Of a DNA stretch of 64,000 nt, positions 46,210 to 54,106 are shown one piece after another. The stretch spans positions 2,920,001 to 2,984,000 of the forward strand of contig CP053447.1 in assembly GCA_013285425.1 (NCBI GenBank), in the 5' to 3' direction. Position numbers and translations under genes: made by a program. This DNA is from Ignavibacteriota bacterium. Its GTDB lineage: Bacteria; Bacteroidota; Ignavibacteria; Ignavibacteriales; Ignavibacteriaceae. Under the pieces are notes generated by a model. It made no database searches, was not told where the DNA came from, and worked only from the letters and a program-made list of their open reading frames with translations. Positions within the stretch are counted from its first letter, which is position 1, and every line of letters begins with the position of its first letter.

Positions 46210-46296
46210 TTCATCAAAAATATATCACACCCAAATAAATCTTAATTGCTAAACAAATCTTTCTTTGGGTACTTTTAACCATCAATTTATAAGAAA

Positions 46297-47442
46297 ATGA
46301 AAAAAGTTTTCATATTAGGTTCAACTGGTTCAATTGGTGTTAATACTCTTAATGTTATTCGTAATTTTTCTGATAGATTTAAAGTTGCCGGATTAACTGT
46401 TAATTCAAGGATAGATTTACTGGAACAGCAAATAAAAGAGTTTAAACCGGAGTTTGTTGTTGTAACGGACAAATCCAAAGCTAAAGAGTTAAAATCCAAT
46501 GCTGGTAATATTTGTGAAGTGCTTTCAGGCTATGATCAAATATTAAACGCTGCGGCAGAAAGAGATTATGATATCCTGCTTGGCTCTATTGTTGGTTTTT
46601 CAGGACTTGCACCAACGCTGGAAGCTATAAAGCGCGGAAAAAGAATTGCACTTGCTAACAAGGAAACCCTTGTTGTTGCCGGAGAAATTGTAACCAAACT
46701 TGTTCTTGCAAACAGCGCACAAATTATTCCGGTAGATTCCGAACATTCAGCAATCTATCAGTGTTTGATTGGAGAAAATCTAAACGAGGTTGAAAAGCTG
46801 ATTTTAACAGCCTCCGGCGGACCTTTTCTAAACAAAGATAAGTCGTTTTTTGAAACTGCCACTCTGGATGAAGCACTTAATCATCCTAACTGGAAAATGG
46901 GAAATAAGATTACTATCGATTCTGCAACAATGATGAATAAAGGGCTTGAAGTTATCGAAGCAAAATGGTTGTTTGGTTTACCTGTTGAAAGAATAAGTGT
47001 TGTTATTCATCCTCAATCAATAATTCATTCGATGGTTCAGTTTGTTGACGGATCAATAAAAGCACAGCTTGGTTTGCCGGATATGAAATTACCTATACAA
47101 TATGCACTTACATTTCCGGAAAGATTAAAGAATGATTTTAAGCGAACTGATTTGCCCGCAATAAATAATTTTACTTTTTTTGAACCGGATTTTGATAAAT
47201 TTGAATGCTTAAAATTAGCATATAATGTGATAAAAACTGGCGGAACAACACCTTGCATCCTGAATGCGGCAAATGAAATTGCAGTTGATAAATTTTTAAA
47301 AGGAATGATTAAATTCTCTCAAATACCTTGTTTGATTGATAAAGCACTGAACTATATTGAAAATCACTCCGAGCCGGATATTGAAACAATTTTTGAATGC
47401 GATAGAGCAACGAGAGAGTTTGTACTCAGCACAAGTTATTAA
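46297..47442 (+). CDS. dxr: 1-deoxy-D-xylulose-5-phosphate reductoisomerase (Dxr)
   Basis: Dxr makes 2-C-methylerythritol 4-phosphate, the second MEP pathway step. The 381-aa protein shows the NADPH-binding motif VFILGSTGSIGVNT (4-17), ALANKETLV, IIPVDSEHSAIYQCL with the metal ligands, TASGGPF, NWKMGNKITIDSATMMNKGLE in pieces, VVIHPQSIIHSMVQF and GGTTPCILNAANEIAV. rseP follows after 179 bases, the same order as in many bacteria. The pathway partner ispG is at 31046 in the same window. Confidence 0.96.
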   Translation: MKKVFILGSTGSIGVNTLNVIRNFSDRFKVAGLTVNSRIDLLEQQIKEFKPEFVVVTDKSKAKELKSNAGNICEVLSGYDQILNAAAERDYDILLGSIVGFSGLAPTLEAIKRGKRIALANKETLVVAGEIVTKLVLANSAQIIPVDSEHSAIYQCLIGENLNEVEKLILTASGGPFLNKDKSFFETATLDEALNHPNWKMGNKITIDSATMMNKGLEVIEAKWLFGLPVERISVVIHPQSIIHSMVQFVDGSIKAQLGLPDMKLPIQYALTFPERLKNDFKRTDLPAINNFTFFEPDFDKFECLKLAYNVIKTGGTTPCILNAANEIAVDKFLKGMIKFSQIPCLIDKALNYIENHSEPDIETIFECDRATREFVLSTSY

Positions 47443-47544
47443 AGATAAATATTGGATGTTATTTTAAAATCAACTTAGTTAAAGTTTTTAGAACTATTAT
47501 TCAGATAGAGCTGGTCGAAATCTGATTTTCTTAATTGTATTCTG

Positions 47545-47591
47545 GTCACACTTCGGCCCCAACTGGCTTAAACAAACCTGCTCAGTGTGAC
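47545..47591. repeat. intergenic inverted repeat upstream of rseP
   Basis: GTCACACT (47545-47552) pairs with AGTGTGAC (47584-47591) across a 31-base spacer, 30 bases upstream of the rseP ATG. The reverse strand contains CACTGAGC and CGAAGTGTGACC, which resemble a dispersed palindromic repeat I recall from Bacteroidota-type genomes. It may be a repeat or a structured leader. Confidence 0.55.
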
Positions 47592-47621
47592 AACTATTTT
47601 TTATAAGGAGTTTCTCTTATA

Positions 47622-48977
47622 ATGGATTATATAATTTATTTTGTAATTACTATCGGCATATTAGTATTTATTCATGAGTTTGGGCATTTTGCCGCTGCAA
47701 AATTAAGCGGAATGCGTGCCGATGTATTTGCTATTGGATTTGGAAAAAGATTGTTCGGCTGGAATAGAAAAACAGGATTTACATTTGGTGAGTTACCAAA
47801 AGATTTTGATGGTGAAGGACATACTGATTACCGTTTAAGTTTATTACCGCTTGGCGGATATGTTAAAATTGCCGGAATGATTGATGAGAGTATGGATACT
47901 GATTTTGTTGAAAAGGAACCACAGCCGTACGAATTCCGGGCAAAACCAGTTTGGGCAAAAATATTTGTAATAACTGCCGGCGTATTGATGAATCTTTTTC
48001 TTGCGTGGATAATATTCTGGGGAGCAAATTTCTTTCAGGGAAAACCAATAACACCAACTACTACAATTGCTTTCGTTGAAGATGGTAGTCCAGCCCAGTT
48101 ATCTGGTTTTGTTGCCGGAGATAAAATATTAAGTATTAACGGAAAACAAGTTAACAACTGGGAAGAACTTCGTGCACAGATTTTTATCAATACACTTGGT
48201 GAAAATTTAAATGTTACATTAGAACGAAATGGTGCTATTAAAAACCTTTCAATCGAAAGAAAATTAATTCCTGACGATGAAAGCAAATCTCTTTATCTGC
48301 TTCCGCAAGGAATAAAACCAGGGATTGGTGATGTACTTAAAGATTCACCAGCAGAAAAATCGGGACTTAAACCCGGTGATATTATGTTAAGTTTAAACGG
48401 AATTCCGCTTTACTCACCAAAGCAGACAACAGAACTAATTTCAGCTAATACGGGAAGGGAGATTCAGCTTGTTGTTAAAAGGAAAGACGAAGAACTTAAC
48501 ATTTCTGTTACACCCGGCGATGATTCAAAAATAGGAGTTGCAATTGGTCCGGTATTTTTAGGCAAAACAAAAATGCAAACCTACGGAGCATTTGCATCAA
48601 TTTATTATGGCTGGAAAGATATTGAGAAAATGACTGCACTTACTTTTCAGATGGTTGGAAAAGTTTTTTCAGGTAATATCGAAGTTGGAAAAGCTTTTGG
48701 CGGACCGATTAAGATTGCACAAATTGCTGCAAAGTCTGCGGATTCTGGTATATCAAGCTTCTTATATTTTCTAGCATTACTAAGTCTAAGCCTTGCAATA
48801 CTTAACATAATGCCTTTCCCTGTTTTAGATGGCGGTCATTTAGTAATGATAATAATTGAAGCGATAATCAGGAGAGAGATTCCTGTTAAGATAAAAGTTG
48901 CTCTGCAAAATACAGGATTTGTTATTCTGCTTCTGCTTATGGCTTTTATAATCTATAATGATATAATATCTCTTTAA
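47622..48977 (+). CDS. rseP: RIP metalloprotease RseP (site-2 protease)
   Basis: An intramembrane zinc protease involved in envelope-stress signalling and removal of signal-peptide remnants. The 451-aa protein has the zinc motif VFIHEFGHFAAAK (H18, E19, H22), two PDZ domains (about 140-215 and 218-300; GSPAQLSGFVAGDKIL and SPAEKSGLKPGDIML), and the third ligand motif NIMPFPVLDGGHL near the C-terminus. AAGGAG precedes the ATG. It follows dxr, the common order. The terminator after it ends the unit. Confidence 0.95.
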   Translation: MDYIIYFVITIGILVFIHEFGHFAAAKLSGMRADVFAIGFGKRLFGWNRKTGFTFGELPKDFDGEGHTDYRLSLLPLGGYVKIAGMIDESMDTDFVEKEPQPYEFRAKPVWAKIFVITAGVLMNLFLAWIIFWGANFFQGKPITPTTTIAFVEDGSPAQLSGFVAGDKILSINGKQVNNWEELRAQIFINTLGENLNVTLERNGAIKNLSIERKLIPDDESKSLYLLPQGIKPGIGDVLKDSPAEKSGLKPGDIMLSLNGIPLYSPKQTTELISANTGREIQLVVKRKDEELNISVTPGDDSKIGVAIGPVFLGKTKMQTYGAFASIYYGWKDIEKMTALTFQMVGKVFSGNIEVGKAFGGPIKIAQIAAKSADSGISSFLYFLALLSLSLAILNIMPFPVLDGGHLVMIIIEAIIRREIPVKIKVALQNTGFVILLLLMAFIIYNDIISL

Positions 48978-48987
48978 ATTTAATTTT

Positions 48988-49014
48988 GGAGACACAACTA
49001 AGTGTGTCTCCTTT
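48988..49014 (+). terminator. intrinsic terminator after rseP
   Basis: GGAGACACA (48988-48996) pairs with TGTGTCTCC (49003-49011) around ACTAAG; three T follow. The stem is strong and the T run short. Confidence 0.75.
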
Positions 49015-49139
49015 CATTTCCACTTATCATATTTCTTTGCCAATCATAAAAAATATTCCCGTTACGAACAATCCAACCAATAAGTTTCGGCACAGGAACA
49101 ACCTGATTCTATTTTAATATTGTTAAGATTATATTTGAA

Positions 49140-50264
49140 ATGAACACTGCAGCAATTAAAACAAAGCTTGGCTTTAATAAATATCAAACTGAAAATTTAT
49201 ATAAGACTGTAAATATTTTGAAAAGGAAAAATCTTTATTGGATAACTCAGGCTTCAGGCTGGGGATTATTTACAATCACAAATCTTTTAATAATTTCCTC
49301 GTTTGAATCAATCGCATTAAACAGAATTATTCTATGGATGATACTGGGAATTACCGGATTAACAGCATCTCATTTTTATCGTTATTATATAAGGAAGAAT
49401 AACTGGTCGGTTTTGCCATTGAGAAAAATTGCACCAAGGGTTATTACAGGAAGTTTTATAACCGGTTTAATAATTTATATACCTGTTTTTTTTGCTGGTT
49501 ATTTGCTTGGGGTTGAAAAAGATGCACAACATCTGACGGCTTCCATTGTTGCAGGTATAATTAATTTAACAAGTATAATGCTTGTATGGTCGCTTATTTA
49601 TTTTGCAATCCACTATTTTGAAAATTCTAAGAAGGCTGAAATTGAAACATTAATATTTGAAGCTGCTGTAAAAGATTTTGAACTTAAGACATTAAAAGCT
49701 CAGTTAAATCCGCATTTTATGTTTAATGCTATGAACAGCATCAGAGCTTTGATTGAAGAAGATCCTCAAAATGCAAAAGATGCAATTACAAAACTTTCTA
49801 ACATAATGAGATATACTCTAAGGATCGAAAGGACCGAAACAGTGCCTCTTTCGGATGAGTTAAAAACTATACAGGATTATCTTGATCTGGAAAAAATCCG
49901 ATTTGAAGAAAGACTGCAATACAATATCAGCTCAACACCTTCTGCCGACAGAGTTGAAATTCCGCCGATGATGGTTCAGACATTGGTTGAAAACGGAATT
50001 AAACACGGAATTTCAAAATTAACCGGAGGCGGAAAGATTGATCTTACTGCATCTACAAATGAATCTACATTAATAATTCAGATAAGAAACAACGGACAGT
50101 TCAATGAAGACGCTTTGAAAATTTCCCGGGGATTTGGCATTAGTAATACTAAACAAAGACTTTCTCTTTTATACGGAGAAAAAGCATCATTAACTTTAAA
50201 TAATGAAAATAAAAATTTAGTTTTAGCAACACTTAAAATACCATTAGGAGATACAAAATTATGA
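49140..50264 (+). CDS. LytS-type sensor histidine kinase
   Basis: A 374-aa membrane kinase of the His_kinase (LytS/YehU-like) family. It has four hydrophobic segments (about 43-56, 62-78, 103-123, 133-157), then the phosphorylation segment LKAQLNPHFMFNAMNSIRAL (His near 192) and a HATPase_c domain with MMVQTLVENGIKHGI and GFGISNTKQRL. Its last four bases overlap the start of the response-regulator gene (ATGA), so the two are one translationally coupled system. The signal sensed is unknown; the membrane part contains no recognised ligand domain. Confidence 0.93.
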   Translation: MNTAAIKTKLGFNKYQTENLYKTVNILKRKNLYWITQASGWGLFTITNLLIISSFESIALNRIILWMILGITGLTASHFYRYYIRKNNWSVLPLRKIAPRVITGSFITGLIIYIPVFFAGYLLGVEKDAQHLTASIVAGIINLTSIMLVWSLIYFAIHYFENSKKAEIETLIFEAAVKDFELKTLKAQLNPHFMFNAMNSIRALIEEDPQNAKDAITKLSNIMRYTLRIERTETVPLSDELKTIQDYLDLEKIRFEERLQYNISSTPSADRVEIPPMMVQTLVENGIKHGISKLTGGGKIDLTASTNESTLIIQIRNNGQFNEDALKISRGFGISNTKQRLSLLYGEKASLTLNNENKNLVLATLKIPLGDTKL

Positions 50265-50980
50265 AAGCATTAGTAATTGATGACGAAAGATTGGCAAGAA
50301 CAGAATTAATCAGGTTACTTGAACCATTTAAAGAAATTGAAATAATCGGCGAAGCAGTAAATGCAGAAGATGCACACAATAAAATATCGGAACTTAATCC
50401 AGATGTTATTTTTCTGGATATTCAGATGCCCGGTAAAAGCGGATTTGAGCTTCTGGAAGAACTGGATAACGTACCAAAAGTAATTTTCACTACCGCCTAT
50501 GATGAGTATGCATTAAAAGCTTTTGAGTTTAACGCGCTTGATTATCTCTTAAAACCAATCGAGCCATCACGACTGGCTGATTCAATAAAAAAACTTATTG
50601 AGGGAAGACGAAAAGAAAAATCACATGCTCTTACGCAGGAAATCCTTACTGCCGATGATCAGGTTTTTGTAAGAGACGGTGATAAATGCTGGTTTGTTAA
50701 ATTAGAGAAAGTAAGACTGCTTGAATCAGAAGGGAATTATGTGAGATTATTTTTTGATGAAAATAAACCATTAATTCTTCGCACTCTAAATTATCTTGAT
50801 GAAAGATTAGACAGCAAAGCATTCTTCCGTGCAAGCAGAAAACATATTATAAATCTTAAATGGGTTGAGAGTATTGAGCCATGGCTTAACGGCGGATTAC
50901 TTGCTAAACTAAAAGGCGGACATAAAATTGAAGTTTCCAGAAGACAGGCTGTTAAATTTAAGGAAATGCTGAGTCTTTAA
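50261..50980 (+). CDS. LytTR-family response regulator
   Basis: A 239-aa regulator with a receiver domain (1-120; acidic pair IDDERLAR, phospho-acceptor Asp near 53 in IFLDIQMPG, conserved Lys in YLLKPIE) and a LytTR DNA-binding domain (about 135-237; LEKVRLLESEGNYVRLFF, FFRASRKHIINLKWV). It is the output partner of the overlapping LytS-type kinase. LytTR regulators typically bind pairs of direct repeats upstream of envelope or competence genes; the target genes are not evident here. All receiver residues are intact, unlike the receiver of the kinase at 24015. Confidence 0.95.
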   Translation: MKALVIDDERLARTELIRLLEPFKEIEIIGEAVNAEDAHNKISELNPDVIFLDIQMPGKSGFELLEELDNVPKVIFTTAYDEYALKAFEFNALDYLLKPIEPSRLADSIKKLIEGRRKEKSHALTQEILTADDQVFVRDGDKCWFVKLEKVRLLESEGNYVRLFFDENKPLILRTLNYLDERLDSKAFFRASRKHIINLKWVESIEPWLNGGLLAKLKGGHKIEVSRRQAVKFKEMLSL

Positions 50981-51002
50981 GACATTGATAACAGATTTAA
51001 AT

Positions 51003-51031
51003 TGATTAATCCGTTCATATCTGTTTAATCA
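51003..51031. repeat. AT-rich inverted repeat between convergent genes
   Basis: TGATTAA (51003-51009) pairs with TTAATCA (51025-51031). It lies between the ends of the LytTR gene and the TonB-dependent receptor gene and may act as a weak two-way terminator. The surrounding TAATCCGTT and AGTTAAATCC text recalls the repeat at 28707. Confidence 0.35.
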
Positions 51032-51052
51032 GTTAAATCCATTTTCCGGTTT

Positions 51053-52993
51053 TCAGTTTAACAATTCCCACGCAACACCAAACCTGATATTTCTTTCAGG
51101 CATTGGATAGTAAGGGGTTAAATAATATTTGTTATCAAGCAAGTTCTCAAAAGTAAAATACACTATTGCAGATTTCTGAATCTCGCCAGCAAGAGTAAAA
51201 TCAATCTTATATGATGATGGAACTTCAAGTAAACCATTTTCATAAGTAAAGACTTTATTCCTGCCGGTGTAATAAAAAACAAAACCGGTTTTAAGATTAA
51301 GATTATCCTTAAACAAAATGCCTTTATAATATAATCCGGTTTGAGTTTGAAAATCCGGAACGTTTATAGTGTGATTATAGCTTGGTGAGTAAAAAGATAA
51401 AGATGACTCAAGAAGAAAAACACCATAATTAAGTTTTATGCTGCCAGAAAAACCGTTTAGGTTTCCAAAACTGAAAATATAATTTGTACCATCCCTGGAA
51501 TAATTCTGATAAGTAAATTCATTTAAAAAGCACTTAACATCACCGGTAAATAAATCTGAATAATATTTTAAACCTGCTTCAATAAATGAAAGTCCTGAGG
51601 GCGATGTGTTATCTGGTTTTAAATAAGAAGCGCCAATATAGCAAGCGATAGACTTCCTGAGATTAAATAACACATCTATACCAATGCCATTACTTATTTT
51701 TTCTATACTGCCCTGTTGATTGACTCCAGAATAACCGGAATTTATTTTAGACATTTTATAAAACACAGCGGGAATAAATATGCTGTCAATATTTGCAGAA
51801 AGAACAACCGAACCTGATATGTTGTTAAAATCTTGTTCAGGCAGATAAGAATTTAACGGGATTAGTTTGGCTGAATCAGACGCTGAGAGTTTACCTTTTT
51901 CATAATTAAGATTTATATCAAGATTAAACACACCATAATTAATCTTATTGTTAATATTAAAACCAAAAGTCTTGGTTTCGGCATATTCTTTAGTATTTAA
52001 TTCCCCACTATAATCATTATAAAAATAAAAAACGCTGGCATCGGTCTTTAACCAGTTAGCCGGCACTGCCAAAACTCTTAATCTCGGCAAGTGGGTTAAA
52101 ACATTTATTTTTCCATCAGGATAAAACATTGGAGCAGTACGGAAATTATACATAATATCATCCGGATTTGCTCCTAAAGATAAAATACTATCAACATCAA
52201 CTCCCCCGCTGTAACCGGCTTTGTAATCAGTTACGTTGTATGATGCAATAATATTAACATTGTTTGACAGAAGATATTTAAGTTTAAACTTTCCCTGCCA
52301 TATTGAGAAATCGGTTGCTTTATAAGTTCTGTCAAGAATTCTGTTGGTAATTGAGAACGTTCCAATTAATCTTTTCATCAAATGCACATTAAAGCTACCG
52401 TCAAGCATCAAGTTGCGGTTTGCACCCTGATAATATCTCAATCTTGAATATGGCTGAGATCTTACAGAATCTTTTGTAATAAAATTAATGCTTACCGGAT
52501 TATTATCTGTTCCATATAAAAAACCGCGCGGCAGGGGGATTATTTCGATTGAATCAATATCTTCGCTTTGAATCATATTCAGGTTAAATGAATTTGAATA
52601 TGTTTTATTTAAGGAAATACCATCCAACAAATAGTTGGTAGAACTATTGCCGACTCCATAAAGAAAAGTTTCACTCGGCTGTCCGGTAAATCCTAAATCC
52701 TTTATAAAGTTAAAAGGAAACAATCTCAGATAATCTCCGGTATATTTATAATCATTATGTGTAAGCTGCTTATTACTGATAATAAAATGTTTATCAGATA
52801 ATGTTGAGGAATTTAATGGAATTATGAATTCTTTTTCTGGTGAAACGAGCAAGGAATCATCGGATGAAATTGAATCCTGAACAGCAAAAGTAGTATCATT
52901 AAATATTTTAACTTTTGTTTCAAGAGTATCAATTACTTGTGCTGACAGATAAATCTGAGTCATCAAAAAAAAGATTGCAATTCTTTTATACAT
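51053..52993 (-). CDS. TonB-dependent outer-membrane receptor
   Basis: A 646-aa outer-membrane receptor with a signal peptide (MYKRIAIFFLMTQIYLSA), a plug domain (about 70-175; STNYLLDGISLNKTYS, DIDSIEIIPLPRGFLYGTDN) and a beta barrel to the end (FENLLDNKYYLTPYYPMP, RNIRFGVAWEL). The plug follows the TBDR pattern of a TonB-interacting, barrel-plugging domain. It lacks the carboxypeptidase-like N-terminal domain of SusC-type receptors, so it resembles the smaller BtuB/FecA-like group. No cobalamin riboswitch or Fur-like box was seen upstream, and its ligand is unknown. Confidence 0.88.
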   Translation of the reverse strand: MYKRIAIFFLMTQIYLSAQVIDTLETKVKIFNDTTFAVQDSISSDDSLLVSPEKEFIIPLNSSTLSDKHFIISNKQLTHNDYKYTGDYLRLFPFNFIKDLGFTGQPSETFLYGVGNSSTNYLLDGISLNKTYSNSFNLNMIQSEDIDSIEIIPLPRGFLYGTDNNPVSINFITKDSVRSQPYSRLRYYQGANRNLMLDGSFNVHLMKRLIGTFSITNRILDRTYKATDFSIWQGKFKLKYLLSNNVNIIASYNVTDYKAGYSGGVDVDSILSLGANPDDIMYNFRTAPMFYPDGKINVLTHLPRLRVLAVPANWLKTDASVFYFYNDYSGELNTKEYAETKTFGFNINNKINYGVFNLDINLNYEKGKLSASDSAKLIPLNSYLPEQDFNNISGSVVLSANIDSIFIPAVFYKMSKINSGYSGVNQQGSIEKISNGIGIDVLFNLRKSIACYIGASYLKPDNTSPSGLSFIEAGLKYYSDLFTGDVKCFLNEFTYQNYSRDGTNYIFSFGNLNGFSGSIKLNYGVFLLESSLSFYSPSYNHTINVPDFQTQTGLYYKGILFKDNLNLKTGFVFYYTGRNKVFTYENGLLEVPSSYKIDFTLAGEIQKSAIVYFTFENLLDNKYYLTPYYPMPERNIRFGVAWELLN

Positions 52994-53217
52994 AAAGAAG
53001 ATAATCTGCTAAAAATTACTAACATCAAAATAAAGAATTAACTTCACCTCAACAAAGCAGTAATTAGTGTTTAACCTGCAGTTCTGTTTCATTAGTGTTT
53101 ATCAGACTTTAACACGACATTAAAATATTTAATCAGGCTCTTTTCTTTTCAAGTAAAATATATTTATTTTCGCTTTGTAATTTAACTTCATTCATAAATT
53201 AAAAGAGAGGGCTATTT

Positions 53218-53502
53218 ATGGCAGCAAAACCAATGACCAAGGGCCAGATTCTTGACCACATGGCAAAGAAGACCGGTGTTACAAAAAAATTAGCTGGTCA
53301 ATTTTTAGATGAGCTCGTAGCTTTATCACACAAAGAAGCTAAGAAGGCATTCACAATACCTGGTTTAGGTAAATTAGTTGTTGTTAACCGGAAGAAAAGA
53401 ATGGGAAGAAATCCCGCTACCGGTGAAACAATGGTTATTCCTGCAAAAAAAGTATTGAAATTCAGAATCGCTAAAGCAGCAAAAGATGCTGTTCTAAAAT
53501 AA
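53218..53502 (+). CDS. HU-family DNA-binding protein
   Basis: A 94-aa nucleoid protein. Family features are KGQILDHMAKKTGVTKKLAG, the FTIPGLGKLVVVNRKKRMGRNPATGE beta-arm in pieces (about 45-75), and the RFRIAKAAKDAV end. The arm text GRNPATGE is diagnostic. HU bends and compacts DNA. A strong GAGAGGG lies seven bases upstream of the ATG, and an intrinsic terminator follows the stop, so it is a high-output single gene. Confidence 0.95.
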   Translation: MAAKPMTKGQILDHMAKKTGVTKKLAGQFLDELVALSHKEAKKAFTIPGLGKLVVVNRKKRMGRNPATGETMVIPAKKVLKFRIAKAAKDAVLK

Positions 53503-53520
53503 AACTACTTAAATTTGTTT

Positions 53521-53558
53521 AAAGCGAAGCACAAGCAATTGTTCTTCGCTTTTTTTTT
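53521..53558 (+). terminator. intrinsic terminator after HU gene
   Basis: AAAGCGAAG (53521-53529) pairs with CTTCGCTTT (53544-53552) around a 14-base loop, followed by a run of T to 53558. The GNAT gene starts only about 15 bases later. Confidence 0.88.
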
Positions 53559-53572
53559 AAAAGGAAAATCGA

Positions 53573-53986
53573 ATGGAAGAGATAATCTATTCAATTGAGA
53601 AATCACTTGACCCAGATGAATTTATTGAAGTCCTTAAGACTAGCACCCTCGCTGAACGAAGACCGGTTGATGATGAACAAAGAATGACAAGTATGTGTAA
53701 TAATGCTAACTTAATTATTACAGCAAGACTAAACGGCAGATTGATTGGGCTTGCACGTTCGATTACAGATTTTGTTTATTGTACATATCTTTCAGATCTG
53801 GCTGTTGATATCAGTTATCAGAAAACAGGGATTGGTAAACAGCTAATCAAAGAAACAAAAAATGCAGCACCGCAGGCAAAACTTATTTTACTTTCTGCTC
53901 CAGCCGTAACTGATTATTATCCCAAAATTGGAATGAAAAAACATAATTATTGCTTTTATATCGATGATGTAAAAGAGCTGAAATAA
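53573..53986 (+). CDS. GNAT-family N-acetyltransferase
   Basis: A 137-aa single-domain acyltransferase of the GNAT fold. The acetyl-CoA site is visible as DLAVDISYQKTGIGKQLIKET (pattern Q/R-x-x-G-x-G/A), and ARLNGRLIGLARSITDF marks the central strands. Length fits the small YkwB/YjdJ-type GNATs, whose substrates are usually unknown. Its start overlaps the area just after the HU terminator, with AAAAGGA as ribosome site. Confidence 0.9.
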   Translation: MEEIIYSIEKSLDPDEFIEVLKTSTLAERRPVDDEQRMTSMCNNANLIITARLNGRLIGLARSITDFVYCTYLSDLAVDISYQKTGIGKQLIKETKNAAPQAKLILLSAPAVTDYYPKIGMKKHNYCFYIDDVKELK

Positions 53987-54106
53987 ACTGTTCTTGTTCA
54001 TTATCTTTTATTCTCTTTTAGTAAATTTAATTCATCAATATCTTTTTAAGTTGTAACTGTAATAATTCTGTAAGAAAACAATTGAATAATTATCCCTAAT
54101 AAATAT

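Noticed and set aside
52994-53217. Cobalamin riboswitch upstream of the TonB-dependent receptor
   Set aside because: No GCCACTG-type B12 box or matching helices found.
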